A stretch of 26,828 nucleotides of DNA from an uncultured Clostridium sp. (GTDB lineage Bacteria > Bacillota > Clostridia > Lachnospirales > Lachnospiraceae): assembly GCA_902464345.1 (NCBI GenBank), contig CABQJA010000007.1, positions 1-26,828 of the forward strand. The letters are read 5' to 3'. The position numbers were made by a program, and so were the translations under genes. The notes beneath the pieces were generated by a model. The model was not told the DNA's origin. It saw only the letters and a list, made by a program, of their open reading frames with translations, and did no database searches. Positions 6,290-15,596 of the stretch are shown one piece after another (the stretch's first letter is position 1; every line of letters begins with the position of its first letter).

Positions 6290-7588
6290 CTAATCCTCCT
6301 TCTCGGCTTCCAGTTCTCCTACCAGATACAGAGAACCGACACAAAATACACGGCTATGTCCGGTCAGCAGCTGTCTGGCAGCCTTCAATGCCTGTCCCGG
6401 TTCCGGAACGATCCGGACTACGGCTCCGGTATCCCGCTTAAACTGTTCTTCTACGATCTCCAGCGGAGTCGCCCGCTTCCCACCGATCGATGTCACGATC
6501 ACCTGCTGTAACGGCAGACGCTCGCATAAAATATGTATCATTTTATTATACTGCTTATCACTGGCTACTGCAAACACCAAAATAATATCCTTATCCGCAT
6601 ACAGTCCGCTTACGGTGTCGCAAAACGCCCGGATCGCCGGCTCATTATGAGCTCCGTCCACATATATACCCGGCTCCAGCTCTTCCATACGTCCGGCCCA
6701 TTTCATAGCCTGCAGTCCGGCCCGGATCACATCCTGTATCTCTGTCTCCGCATCCGGCCCGGCTTCCTGCCGCAGAAGGTATTCTGCCGCCCGTACCGCC
6801 AGCATGGCATTCTCCGTCTGGTAGAGTGCTGTTTTCGGAATCCTGTACTCCCTATCATACTGGCTTCCATATGAAAAATCAATTGTCTCTTCACCGATTT
6901 CCTTTATGGTTATCTGCTCTTTTTCGACCCGGATTAACGGTGCCTGCATCCGGTTTCCGGTCTGCTCGATCACCTGTGCAGCCTCTTCCGGCCGGTTCAG
7001 ATAGACACACGGCACTCCGGCCTTTATAATACCTGCCTTCTCTCCGGCTATTTTCTCAATCGTATCTCCTAAGTATTCCATGTGATCCATACCGATGGAT
7101 GTAATAACCGTAAGCACCGGTTGCAGCACATTCGTTGCATCCAGTCTGCCGCCCAGTCCGGTCTCATAGATTACAAGATCCACCTTGCTCTCCGCATAAT
7201 AGCATGCCGCCATCATAAAAAGAAACTCAAAAAAGTTCGGATGAATCAGTCCCTGCTCCATTCCGGTCCGGACTGCCTCATGGACCTGTCCGAATACCCG
7301 TTCAAAGTCTTCGTCCGATATTACGGTCTGCCCGATCCGGAACCGCTCATTCATCCTGACCAGATGCGGCGAGGTGAACACTCCGACCCGACATCCCTTC
7401 TGTTCCAGAATCGCCGTAAGAAATGCACAGACAGAGCCCTTGCCATTCGTCCCGGCAACATGCACGGCCGGGATATGATCCTGCGGATTTCCAAGCAGCT
7501 TCAGATACCCTCTTAAGTTTTCATGTGTTGTTTTCTTTGCAAATCTCGGAATATTTAACAGATATTCCTCTGCTTCTTTTCTGTTCAC
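6290..7588 (-). CDS. folC: Bifunctional folylpolyglutamate/dihydrofolate synthase
   Basis: FolC, 432 residues, an ATP-dependent Mur-ligase-family enzyme. It adds glutamate to tetrahydrofolates and, in many bacteria, also to dihydropteroate. The P-loop GTNGKGSV lies at residues 46-53, followed by FTSPHLVRMNERFRI, the folate-site region typical of FolC. The ligase signature GLGGRLDATN, SIGMDHMEYLG and EKAGIIK follow, then the C-terminal domain with DGAHNEPA and a final FCVGSLYLVGE. Length is normal. The start is a GTG at 7588 whose G is shared with the queF stop codon (TAGTG), with AGGTGG about 10 nt upstream. It is the second gene of the operon that also includes queF, a 51-aa protein and a TPR protein. 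Confidence 0.95.
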   Translation of the reverse strand: MNRKEAEEYLLNIPRFAKKTTHENLRGYLKLLGNPQDHIPAVHVAGTNGKGSVCAFLTAILEQKGCRVGVFTSPHLVRMNERFRIGQTVISDEDFERVFGQVHEAVRTGMEQGLIHPNFFEFLFMMAACYYAESKVDLVIYETGLGGRLDATNVLQPVLTVITSIGMDHMEYLGDTIEKIAGEKAGIIKAGVPCVYLNRPEEAAQVIEQTGNRMQAPLIRVEKEQITIKEIGEETIDFSYGSQYDREYRIPKTALYQTENAMLAVRAAEYLLRQEAGPDAETEIQDVIRAGLQAMKWAGRMEELEPGIYVDGAHNEPAIRAFCDTVSGLYADKDIILVFAVASDKQYNKMIHILCERLPLQQVIVTSIGGKRATPLEIVEEQFKRDTGAVVRIVPEPGQALKAARQLLTGHSRVFCVGSLYLVGELEAEKED

Positions 7589-8082
7589 TATCGATTGTCC
7601 ACCTTTTCCGGATACAGATCATGCTGTTCTAAACGATTGGCTGCAACTGCCTCCCAGCGTGTTCCCGGCTTACCGTAATTGCAATACGGATCAATGGAAA
7701 TGCCTCCGCGCGGAGTGAATTTCCCCCATACCTCAATGTACTTCGGATCCATTAACCGAATCAGATCCTCCATAATAATATTGACACAGTCTTCATGGAA
7801 ATCTCCATGGTTCCGGAAGCTGAACAGATACAGCTTCAATGACTTACTTTCCACCATCTTAATATCCGGCACGTATGAGATCGTGATCGTGGCAAAATCC
7901 GGCTGTCCGGTAATCGGACAGAGGCTTGTAAATTCCGGACAGTTAAACTTCACGAAATAATCATGATCCGGATGCTTATTAATAAAGGTCTGTAACATCT
8001 CCGGTGCATAATCATCCGGATATTTTACTCCCTGATTTCCCAGTAATGATACGTTTCCCATTTCCTGTTTTTCTCTGCTCAT
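7588..8082 (-). CDS. queF: NADPH-dependent preQ0 reductase
   Basis: QueF, 164 residues. It reduces the nitrile of 7-cyano-7-deazaguanine (preQ0) to the amine preQ1, a step on the way to the tRNA base queuosine. It is the short unimodular type found in Bacillus (165 residues). The catalytic Cys55 is in [12 protein letters not shown] and Asp62 follows in place. The substrate/NADPH motif [20 protein letters not shown] lies just downstream, and the C-terminal [12 protein letters not shown] block is intact. AGGAGG lies about 7 nt before the ATG. It is the first gene of the operon, 50 nt after addA. No queC, queD, queE or tgt lies nearby, so preQ0 must be made or imported through genes elsewhere. 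No preQ1 riboswitch was seen in the short leader. Confidence 0.96.
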   Translation of the reverse strand: MSREKQEMGNVSLLGNQGVKYPDDYAPEMLQTFINKHPDHDYFVKFNCPEFTSLCPITGQPDFATITISYVPDIKMVESKSLKLYLFSFRNHGDFHEDCVNIIMEDLIRLMDPKYIEVWGKFTPRGGISIDPYCNYGKPGTRWEAVAANRLEQHDLYPEKVDNR

Positions 8083-8097
8083 ATGAATCTCCTCCTG

Positions 8098-8113
8098 TCA
8101 GATGTTTCTGACC
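8098..8113 (-). other. Hairpin in the queF leader
   Basis: A perfect 6-bp stem GTCAGA/TCTGAC with a 4-nt loop lies between the queF -10 element and its AGGAGG ribosome binding site. If transcription starts about 7 nt after the -10, this stem forms the very 5' end of the mRNA. It could affect stability or ribosome access; no known riboswitch motif is visible. Confidence 0.4.
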
Positions 8114-8120
8114 ATTGCCT

Positions 8121-8149
8121 ATTATAACCTGTCTATGCCTGTTTGCCAA
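8121..8149 (-). promoter_or_regulatory. Sigma-A-type promoter of the queF-folC operon
   Basis: TTGGCA (8144-8149) and TATAAT (8121-8126) are separated by exactly 17 nt on the minus strand: five of six and six of six consensus positions. The -35 and most of the spacer lie inside the last codons of addA. This should start a separate transcript for queF, folC, the 51-aa gene and the TPR gene. Confidence 0.82.
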
Positions 8150-11100
8150 ACAGATTTTCCGGAATCCGGATCGTCCGTTCCAGACTGAATGAATAAATAT
8201 AGGTTTCCTTTATGTTTTTTCCTGTCAACTGCTCCAGCGTTCTTCTGTAATACTTAAGCTGTGTATAATAACGGTTTATCAGTTCTTCTTCTCCATGCTC
8301 TGCCGAAACCGCATCGGTCTTATAATCCAGCAGAACCAGTTCTCCGTCCTCTTCAAAATATGCATCGATCACACCCTGGATCAGCTCCAGATCGGTTTCC
8401 TGTGTATCCGGATGGATCTCATTCATCGGAATGCCTGCTACAAACTGCTGCTCCCGGTACAGCTGTCCGCGGCCTTCCGCCGCCTGCATCCGCTGTCCCA
8501 GTTCCGAGCTTACCATGCGATAAATATGTGCGACCGGAATCCGCTTCCGTTCTGCTCCGGTCAGGATTCCTGCCTGCTCCATAGTCTGAAGTGCCTGCCC
8601 GATCTTCTGCTCACTGTCAGCCTGCTGAAAGGACAGCTTTTCCATAACCAAATGCACCAGAGTACCATAGGTTGCCCCGTCCGTAACCGCCATGATCCGT
8701 TTCTTCTGCTCCCTGCGTTCCTGCCGTCTGCGCTGTCTGACCTCCGCTGACAAAGCCGGTTCCATTCCGAGCTTCGTTTCCATTCCAAACTCCGGCTCCA
8801 CTCCAAGCTCCGGTGCCATTCCGAGCTCCGATTCCTCATCATCTGCGATCTGACTCATTTTTTTGATCTCCGATACCGACAGCTTGCCCCGTCCGGTCGC
8901 CGCTAACGGATACGGATACCGCCAGTCGAAACGCTCTGCGAGCCGTTCCGCGATCTCTGCACATTCCGGATGTGCCACATACTGTTCCCATGCCTTCGCC
9001 CTCTGTAACAGATCCTGTACGGTCCGTTCTATATACAGTGCCTGACTTCCTGTCTCCACGATCCGGTATTCCATCCAGGTCTGCCGGATTCCACGGCTCG
9101 TAAGCTGGCCAATTCCCTGAATAAACCAGGTCAGATAGGAATTACACTTCGTGATCAGCGTCTTGGTAAGCGGCTGCAGCATCCGAATATCCGTATCTTC
9201 CCTTACCGCCGGTGTCTTTTGATCCAGATAGTCTGCATACAGCTTCCGGTATACCTCGTTATTCTTAGCCGTCATCCGGTCGATACTGCCTACCAGGATC
9301 AGCTTCTCCTGTGCACGGGTCATTGCTACATAAAGGATTCGAAGCTCCTCTGCCAGGTTCTCCTCCCGCATATACCGTGACAGGTAATTGCGCTTAGCGG
9401 TCTTCTCATAATAATGCTGCTCCAGATTCTTATAATTCACACCCAGATAGCACTCTGCATCCACCAGAACCGTATCCTCCGTATCCATCTGATTAAACCG
9501 CTTTCCGCAGCCGCATACGAATACCACCGGGAACTCCAGGCCCTTGCTCTTATGAATGGTCATGATATGAACCTGATTCTCACCGCTTTCCTGACTTCTG
9601 CTCTCGCCGAAGTCCTGTTCCGTCACACGCACACGCTCGATGTACCGCAGGAAGTCAAACAGCCCCCGGTAACTGGTGGTCTCGTATGCGGTCGCCTTTT
9701 CGATCAATTTCAGGATATTGCCCTGTCTTCGCATACCGTTTGGCATGGCACCCACATAATCGTAATAGCCGGTCTCATTTAAAATATTCCAGATCAGCTC
9801 CCGGATCGTACAGGCCGACTTCTGCTTCTTCCACCGGATCACCCGCTCCAGAAATGCCTCCAGCTTCTGCCTTAATCCCGGATCTGTATCCTGGTCCGTG
9901 CCTGTCTCTGTCACATAACGGTTCACAGCATCCCACAGGCTGATTCTCCGGTGCCGGATGCGGATCTTTGCCAGCTCTTCACTGCTCACAGCCGCCAACG
10001 GACTGCGCAGGGCTCCCGCCAGTGCAATGTCATCCCTTGCATTATCGATCACCGCCAGCATACAGAGAATGTCCTTCACCTCTACCGAGTCGAAATATCC
10101 CTTACCGCTCTCTGCATCTACCGGAATGCCTGCATCGGTCAGCACACTGCGGAACACATCCGACCATCCACGAACCGTCCGCAGCAGGATCACAATGTCC
10201 TGATATCTGCACGGACGGTATGCCTGCATGGACTCATCCCAGACCGGCAATGCCTGTTCTCCGCCGCACAGCTCCTGAATCCGGACGGCTGTCAGCTGTG
10301 CCTCCAGCATCATCTGATCCTGCGTTTCTTCCTCATCGCCGATATCCTTTCGTCTGCTGCCACTGCCTGTATCCGCTGCCGCCGGTGTTTCCTCTCCATC
10401 CTGTTCCGATAGATCGGCCGAACAGGTATCCAGCATCAGAAGCTCTGTCCGGTACATCTGCTCCCGCTCATTTGCCGGAAAGACTCTGCCCGGAACCAGT
10501 GCCACCTGCTCATTATATGCAATGCCGCCCAGTGCCTCCGTCATGATCTGATAGAAGAACAGATTCGCAGACTCCAGTACCTCTGCCCGGCTTCGGAAAT
10601 TCTGCTTCAATTCGATCTTATGCCCGGTTCCCGGAGCCTGCAGGTCATCGGTAAAACGCTGATATTTCTCCTGAAACAACCGTGGTCTCGCCATCCGGAA
10701 CTTATAAATACTCTGTTTCACATCGCCTACCATAAACATATTCCGATACTCGCCGGTCGCCGGATCCCTCCGGGCAATGCTTGTCAGAATCGCTTCCTGC
10801 AGATCATTGGAGTCCTGATACTCATCGATCATGATCTCGGTATACTGCTCCTGTAGCTGTCCGGCCGTCTCGGTTGGGTGCCGCTCTCCGTCCGGGTCAC
10901 GCGCCATCAGTGCCTGCAGGGCATAATGCTCCACATCACCGAAATCCATACAATTCTTCCGCTGCTTCTCCTTTGCAAATGCGGCACGGAATGCCTCTGT
11001 CAGTCGGATCAGCGTCTGCAGTACCCCGGCCGTTTCCTCCTGCTGCCGCAGGATTTCAGGCATCGGCATTGCTACCTGTGCTGCCGCCTCCTTCCGGATC

Positions 11101-12023
11101 TGACTGTAGGCCTCCCATAATCCGGTCGCATAATGCGATTCCGGTACGCCGCTGTTTTTCCATGAGAACCGCTTGTAGGTTCTCCATGAATTATCAAAGG
11201 CATCTTTCAGCTCCGCATAGGATTCTGCCTGCCCGATCATCTCAAGCATCCTGCATTCCTCTGCAAAATAATCACAGTATTTTCCGTATGCTTTCGGTCG
11301 GTATTCCGAGTCCAGATTCTCATACTCTACCCGGATCCGTTCCGGAATCTCCTTCACCTCTGCCATCCGCAGCTTAACATCCGCCACCAGTCTCCGCATC
11401 CACGGCTGACCGTTCATGGTCTCTTCATCTATGATCCCGGCATCTGCCCTTGCCGCATTCAGCCATTCCTCCGGATATGGGAAGCTTTCCGCCTGCCGGT
11501 AGATCTTGCGCAGTACCTTCCGGATATTCTCGTCCGAACGCATGGCGTTCAAATACTGATGCAGCTCCATCATCTGCTCCGGACATTCCTCATAGGCCTG
11601 CTCGAGAACCGCCGTCAGCACATCCTCCTCCATCAGTACCCCTTCTGTCTCTTCCATGATCCGCATGGAAGGATCCAGATCCAGAAGCTGGAAGTTATCA
11701 TCTACGATCTTTTTACAGAAGCTGTCAATGGTTGTAATGCTGGCCCGATGGATCAGTGATAACTGCTTTACAATATGCTGGTTCTCCGGCTGTTCCTCCT
11801 GTATCTTTTCCAGTGCATTCCGGATCTTATTCCGCATCTGGCTGGCAGCCGCTCTGGTAAAGGTTACGACCAGAAATTCATCAATATTTCTTCCGTCCGT
11901 TACCACCCATTCCAGAATCCTCTGAACCAGTACGGCGGTTTTACCGGATCCGGCCGCAGCAGAAACCAGAAGTGTTCCCTGCCGGTTATCAATGATTGCC
12001 TGTTGTTCCTTCGTCCACTGCAT
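8133..12023 (-). CDS. addA: ATP-dependent helicase/nuclease subunit A
   Basis: AddA, 1296 residues, the UvrD-type 3'-5' helicase and nuclease subunit of AddAB, which resects double-strand breaks for RecA loading. Walker A is AAAGSGKT at residues 22-29 and the helicase motif II region IDEYQDSN is near 400. Later helicase motifs include QSIYKFRMA, HIMTIHKSKGLEFPVVF and ILYVAMTRAQEKL. The C-terminal RecB-type nuclease domain shows LVLLDYKTDAV near 1230 and YYTQLKYYRRTL. It is somewhat longer than the Bacillus protein (about 1230). Part of the excess is a short tandem repeat of six residues (ELGMAP/ELGVEP/EFGMET/KLGMEP) around 1063-1091, just before a basic stretch. GGAGG lies 8 nt before the ATG. 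It overlaps the end of addB by 35 nt. Confidence 0.97.
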   Translation of the reverse strand: MQWTKEQQAIIDNRQGTLLVSAAAGSGKTAVLVQRILEWVVTDGRNIDEFLVVTFTRAAASQMRNKIRNALEKIQEEQPENQHIVKQLSLIHRASITTIDSFCKKIVDDNFQLLDLDPSMRIMEETEGVLMEEDVLTAVLEQAYEECPEQMMELHQYLNAMRSDENIRKVLRKIYRQAESFPYPEEWLNAARADAGIIDEETMNGQPWMRRLVADVKLRMAEVKEIPERIRVEYENLDSEYRPKAYGKYCDYFAEECRMLEMIGQAESYAELKDAFDNSWRTYKRFSWKNSGVPESHYATGLWEAYSQIRKEAAAQVAMPMPEILRQQEETAGVLQTLIRLTEAFRAAFAKEKQRKNCMDFGDVEHYALQALMARDPDGERHPTETAGQLQEQYTEIMIDEYQDSNDLQEAILTSIARRDPATGEYRNMFMVGDVKQSIYKFRMARPRLFQEKYQRFTDDLQAPGTGHKIELKQNFRSRAEVLESANLFFYQIMTEALGGIAYNEQVALVPGRVFPANEREQMYRTELLMLDTCSADLSEQDGEETPAAADTGSGSRRKDIGDEEETQDQMMLEAQLTAVRIQELCGGEQALPVWDESMQAYRPCRYQDIVILLRTVRGWSDVFRSVLTDAGIPVDAESGKGYFDSVEVKDILCMLAVIDNARDDIALAGALRSPLAAVSSEELAKIRIRHRRISLWDAVNRYVTETGTDQDTDPGLRQKLEAFLERVIRWKKQKSACTIRELIWNILNETGYYDYVGAMPNGMRRQGNILKLIEKATAYETTSYRGLFDFLRYIERVRVTEQDFGESRSQESGENQVHIMTIHKSKGLEFPVVFVCGCGKRFNQMDTEDTVLVDAECYLGVNYKNLEQHYYEKTAKRNYLSRYMREENLAEELRILYVAMTRAQEKLILVGSIDRMTAKNNEVYRKLYADYLDQKTPAVREDTDIRMLQPLTKTLITKCNSYLTWFIQGIGQLTSRGIRQTWMEYRIVETGSQALYIERTVQDLLQRAKAWEQYVAHPECAEIAERLAERFDWRYPYPLAATGRGKLSVSEIKKMSQIADDEESELGMAPELGVEPEFGMETKLGMEPALSAEVRQRRRQERREQKKRIMAVTDGATYGTLVHLVMEKLSFQQADSEQKIGQALQTMEQAGILTGAERKRIPVAHIYRMVSSELGQRMQAAEGRGQLYREQQFVAGIPMNEIHPDTQETDLELIQGVIDAYFEEDGELVLLDYKTDAVSAEHGEEELINRYYTQLKYYRRTLEQLTGKNIKETYIYSFSLERTIRIPENLFGKQA
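8761..8832 (-). repeat. In-frame 18-bp tandem repeat within addA
   Basis: Four tandem copies of an 18-bp unit, degenerate but clearly related (tCCATTCCgAGCTCCGgt type on the plus strand), encode the hexapeptide pattern P/T-E/K-L/F-G-M/V-E/A. Because the unit is a multiple of three, copy changes would keep the frame. It sits in the linker between the helicase and nuclease parts of AddA. Confidence 0.85.
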
Positions 12024-15000
12024 GGTCTCTGCCTCCTTTCCTTGCAGCCTGCCGGTCTGCTATCGTATAGATCTGATTGCCGCCATCCCGGCAGTCGATC
12101 TTACATACATCCTGATAATCACAGTATTCACACGGGAGTGTGCGTCCGGTCTGTACTGGCCGTATCGGAATCTGTCCCTCGGCAATCTCCTCTCCGAGCT
12201 CCGCCACCGTCCGGTTCACCTCTTCCAGGAGCTGATGATATTCCGTACCGGTCAATACGGTATCACTTTCCTGAATCTGCTCCTCGCCGTCTACCTTCTT
12301 CACCTTCACCGGAAGGATCTCATTGCCGCCAAGCAGTGTGATACATGGCTCCTCCCGATTGATCACACCGGTCAGTGCGGTTTCCCGGCTGATCTTCCGC
12401 TCCAGTGCTTCGCCTGCCACCCGGACAGACTTCTCCACCATCGGAATCCGGAAGCCATAATACAGGGAGCCTGCCGGTACGATTTCTTTGTCCGGAAACC
12501 GTTTCTTCAATACCTCCATGACAACATTGGTATATACCAGAAGCTGTAGCTGCAGTCCGGCATTCACCTGATTCACATCGATCGTTTTTCCGCTGCTCTT
12601 ATAATCCAGAACCTTCACATACACATGCTCTGCATCCTGACAGATATCGATCCGGTCAATGATACCCTTCAGGAACATCCGACTTCCGTTTCCAAGCCGG
12701 ATCTGAGTCGTATCCAGATCGACACCCTCCTGCTCCAGCTCCTCGGAAGGGAACGCCATTTCAAACCGATACGGAATCATCTGCCCCTGAAGCAGCTGGT
12801 TTCTAAGATCCAGCACTGCGTAGGATGCGGTTCTGCCGATCCGTTCCATCAGCTGACGGCTGCTGCCGCTCAGGTTTAAATGCTCCTTCTCCTCCTGCGC
12901 AATAGCTTCCTGCATCTCCTGTTCCACCATCTGAAGCAGTGCCTCATCCGTTACGGTTTCCCATTCATTCTCTGCGGGATCCGACAGCTCCAGTGTCTCT
13001 GCATTCCGTTTCTCCACCTGAGAAAATACACCTTCCACAATGCGGTGCAAAAGACTTCCCATATCACTTAAGGATACCTCATTCTGCTCCCGTTTCTTTA
13101 ACTGCAGGCCGTATTCCAGAAAGAACTGATACGGACACCGACTGTAGGTCTCCAGTCTGGATACACTGGTATGAAGCTCCTTACCGTATAATCGTGCCGC
13201 CGTTTCCGCAGACAGGATCGTGTTCAGATTGTTATATAAGAGTCCGGCCTGAATCCGGCTGATCCGCTCCGGCTGATTCTTCTCATAATAGCTGCACAGC
13301 TCCTTCCAGAGGCCCGCCTCTTCCTCCGACAGCGGATTCTCCTGAAACAGGGCAGCGATGAGATTCTCCGTACTGTCCTCCGGTGTTTCAATGTTCTCCC
13401 AGCTTAATTCTCTGGTGGAATATCCGTCCACCTCCAGCTGCGGAAAGATTCTCCGGATCCGGCCGATCAGATAGGCCGGCAGCACCTCATTTCCGTCCTG
13501 ATCCTGCATATGATACATCAGATGCAGCTCTCCGGACGGCTTCGTCAGGTTCTGATATAAATAAAACTGCTCCGTAAATACACGGCTTCTCGGATCCGGC
13601 GCCAGCTCCAGCTCCTGTCCCAGAATCGCCCGGTCGGCCTCTGAGAGGATTCCGCTGCTTCCGGCAGCCTTTGGAATGATACCGTCATTGATACCGAGAA
13701 CAAACAGCACCTTGACATGGTTCAGACGGCTTCGCTCTATATCCCCGATCATGACCTGATCGATGCTCGGTGGAATAACGCCCAGCGTAATATCATTTAA
13801 TCCGGTCTCCAGAACCTTACGGAACTCTTCCGATGACAGTGTTTCCTCTCCCAGAATCTCTGTCATTTTATCCCAGATATTCGTAAGCTTATCATAAATC
13901 TGCTCATAGGCCTTGGACAGCACCAGATTCCCCTGTTCCTCATAATCATCCGCTGCCGCCTCCAGCTGCTTCTCCATCTCAAAGCTCTGCAGAAACTGTT
14001 TCAGTACCTCCACATAATCCTGTACCTTCTCTGCTTCCTTCAGTACCTGCGTAAATGGTGCCAGCATCTCCGATACCTGACGGCCGATGGCTTCGACTCC
14101 GGTCTCTCCCGCATCCTCTGTCTCAAAGACCTTTCTCCACCAGCTCCGTCCCCGGATCCCCTTCTTTAAGACATAGTTTTCCAGAAGCTCGATCTCATCC
14201 ATGGACAGCGATGTGATGCCGGTTTTTAAAAACCGGAATACACTCTCGTAGGAATAATCGGATTCCGTGATATCCAGAATCGCCCGGATGGCCTCCAGAC
14301 AGGGATTCATATAGATGCTCTGATTCGTATCTATGAAATACGGGATCTCAAGCTTGGGAAAGATCTCCTCTGCCATCGGTTCCAGTCCGGCCAGGTCACC
14401 ATGAATGACCGCAATGTCCCGGAACCGGTATCTGCCTTCCCGCACCATTGCCCGGATCTGACGTCCTGCCGCCTGCAGCTCCTGCCGGGGTGTGCCAAAG
14501 GTCTGCAGATATATATTCTGCACAGCATCCGGATATACCTGATATGGAAATCGAAACAGATTGTTTTCCAGATGTTCAAGCTCCGGAGCTCCCCGGAATC
14601 TCGGTCCCTTCTGCTCCAGAAACCGCTCCTCCACATAGATTCCTAACCGTTCTCCCATTCGGCAAATCCGCTGAATCGTATCCTTGCTTAAATAAAACAG
14701 CTCATGCTCCGCACAGCTCTCCTTCTGTGCACTTTCCGCATCAATGGTAACTGTGATCGTTACCGCGTCACATACCTGTGCCAGTGCCTCCAGCACCTCA
14801 TACTGTATCGGTGTAAAGCCAGTAAATCCATCCAGATAGATCACACTGCCGGCTAACAGCTCCGACTGTGGAATCTGCATTGCCAGCATTTCCAACACAT
14901 GTTCCGCAATGATATAGGAGTCCTTCACTTCCTTCTGAAACTCCTCATATACAAACAGCAGATCATCCAGCTTCCCCTTCAGCATCGTGTGTCCGTTCAC

Positions 15001-15432
15001 GGATCTGCAGACCCGTCTGATATCCTCCGGTCCCACCCGGTACTGGAACAGCTCCGTCATTAATGATTTCAGCTCGTCAATAAAGCCCGGCTTGTTGACA
15101 CATGGGCCAAAGCATGGCAGCTCTCTGCGATGCTCCAGCAGGATTCTCTGCAACAGCATACTCTTTCCGAAATCCTCCAGGACATGATCCGTCCGGATAT
15201 TCAGCTCTTCAAAGATCCGGTATGCCAGCCGTTTAAAGCTGACAATATCAATATTCATGGTTCCGTGATTGGGATGCATGGTTACAATATCCCGCTGTGC
15301 CTGCATGGTAAACTGCTCCGGCACCAGAAGAAAAAAGGCCTTCTCCGGCTCCCGCATGGCGGCCTGAATGATTTCCTCATATACCAGATGGCTTTTACCG
15401 GACCCACTGGCTCCCTCTATAATCTGAATCAT
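11989..15432 (-). CDS. addB: ATP-dependent helicase/deoxyribonuclease subunit B
   Basis: AddB, 1147 residues, partner of AddA in break resection; in the family it carries the Chi-recognition site and a second nuclease. It opens with a P-loop in IEGASGSGKSHL, in line with family members that keep an intact Walker A. The C-terminal nuclease shows VLDYKSSGK and LQLQLLVYTNV. Four cysteines fit the family iron-sulfur cluster that pins the nuclease domain: Cys766 in SRCPYQFFLEYG and Cys1101, Cys1104 and Cys1110 in CEYCDYQDVC. Length agrees with Bacillus AddB (about 1166). AAGGAG lies 6 nt before the ATG. It is first in the operon and overlaps addA by 35 nt. A 19-bp direct repeat lies in its leader. 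Confidence 0.97.
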   Translation of the reverse strand: MIQIIEGASGSGKSHLVYEEIIQAAMREPEKAFFLLVPEQFTMQAQRDIVTMHPNHGTMNIDIVSFKRLAYRIFEELNIRTDHVLEDFGKSMLLQRILLEHRRELPCFGPCVNKPGFIDELKSLMTELFQYRVGPEDIRRVCRSVNGHTMLKGKLDDLLFVYEEFQKEVKDSYIIAEHVLEMLAMQIPQSELLAGSVIYLDGFTGFTPIQYEVLEALAQVCDAVTITVTIDAESAQKESCAEHELFYLSKDTIQRICRMGERLGIYVEERFLEQKGPRFRGAPELEHLENNLFRFPYQVYPDAVQNIYLQTFGTPRQELQAAGRQIRAMVREGRYRFRDIAVIHGDLAGLEPMAEEIFPKLEIPYFIDTNQSIYMNPCLEAIRAILDITESDYSYESVFRFLKTGITSLSMDEIELLENYVLKKGIRGRSWWRKVFETEDAGETGVEAIGRQVSEMLAPFTQVLKEAEKVQDYVEVLKQFLQSFEMEKQLEAAADDYEEQGNLVLSKAYEQIYDKLTNIWDKMTEILGEETLSSEEFRKVLETGLNDITLGVIPPSIDQVMIGDIERSRLNHVKVLFVLGINDGIIPKAAGSSGILSEADRAILGQELELAPDPRSRVFTEQFYLYQNLTKPSGELHLMYHMQDQDGNEVLPAYLIGRIRRIFPQLEVDGYSTRELSWENIETPEDSTENLIAALFQENPLSEEEAGLWKELCSYYEKNQPERISRIQAGLLYNNLNTILSAETAARLYGKELHTSVSRLETYSRCPYQFFLEYGLQLKKREQNEVSLSDMGSLLHRIVEGVFSQVEKRNAETLELSDPAENEWETVTDEALLQMVEQEMQEAIAQEEKEHLNLSGSSRQLMERIGRTASYAVLDLRNQLLQGQMIPYRFEMAFPSEELEQEGVDLDTTQIRLGNGSRMFLKGIIDRIDICQDAEHVYVKVLDYKSSGKTIDVNQVNAGLQLQLLVYTNVVMEVLKKRFPDKEIVPAGSLYYGFRIPMVEKSVRVAGEALERKISRETALTGVINREEPCITLLGGNEILPVKVKKVDGEEQIQESDTVLTGTEYHQLLEEVNRTVAELGEEIAEGQIPIRPVQTGRTLPCEYCDYQDVCKIDCRDGGNQIYTIADRQAARKGGRDHAVDEGTTGNH

Positions 15433-15456
15433 ATGCTACTCCTTACCTGTCTGCTT

Positions 15457-15498
15457 TGTTTTCGTCTGCACTCTCTGTTTTCGTCTGCACTCTCTGTT
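15457..15498 (-). repeat. 19-bp tandem direct repeat in the addB leader
   Basis: Two identical adjacent copies of a 19-bp unit (plus strand TGTTTTCGTCTGCACTCTC, at 15457-15475 and 15476-15494) plus the first 4 nt of a third copy. They lie 25-66 nt upstream of the addB start codon, between its ribosome binding site and any promoter. Confidence 0.9.
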
Positions 15499-15596
15499 CC
15501 CGACCTATCCCATCTGTTTGATTTTCCTTCCCGGCTTCTGTCATATTTTCCGAAGGACTGAATATATATAACTATAGAAAACGAGAGGTGACAGTT

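Noticed and set aside
8083..8132. preQ1 riboswitch before queF
   Set aside because: Only 50 nt separate addA and queF. The stretch has one plain 6-bp hairpin and lacks the preQ1 aptamer pattern with its A-rich tail and pseudoknot partner.
8761..8832. CRISPR-like array
   Set aside because: The units are directly adjacent without spacers, only 18 bp long and in frame with addA.
9951..11377. Long open frames on the plus strand opposite addA
   Set aside because: They are rich in Pro, Ser, His and Arg, show no domains or ribosome binding sites, and lie opposite the certain addA frame; they reflect codon bias.
15541..15575. Sigma-E promoter for the FMN-binding-like gene
   Set aside because: TCATATT fits the sigma-E -35, but the -10 position reads AATATATA, only 5 of 8 against CATACAnT in a very A+T-rich stretch where chance matches are likely.
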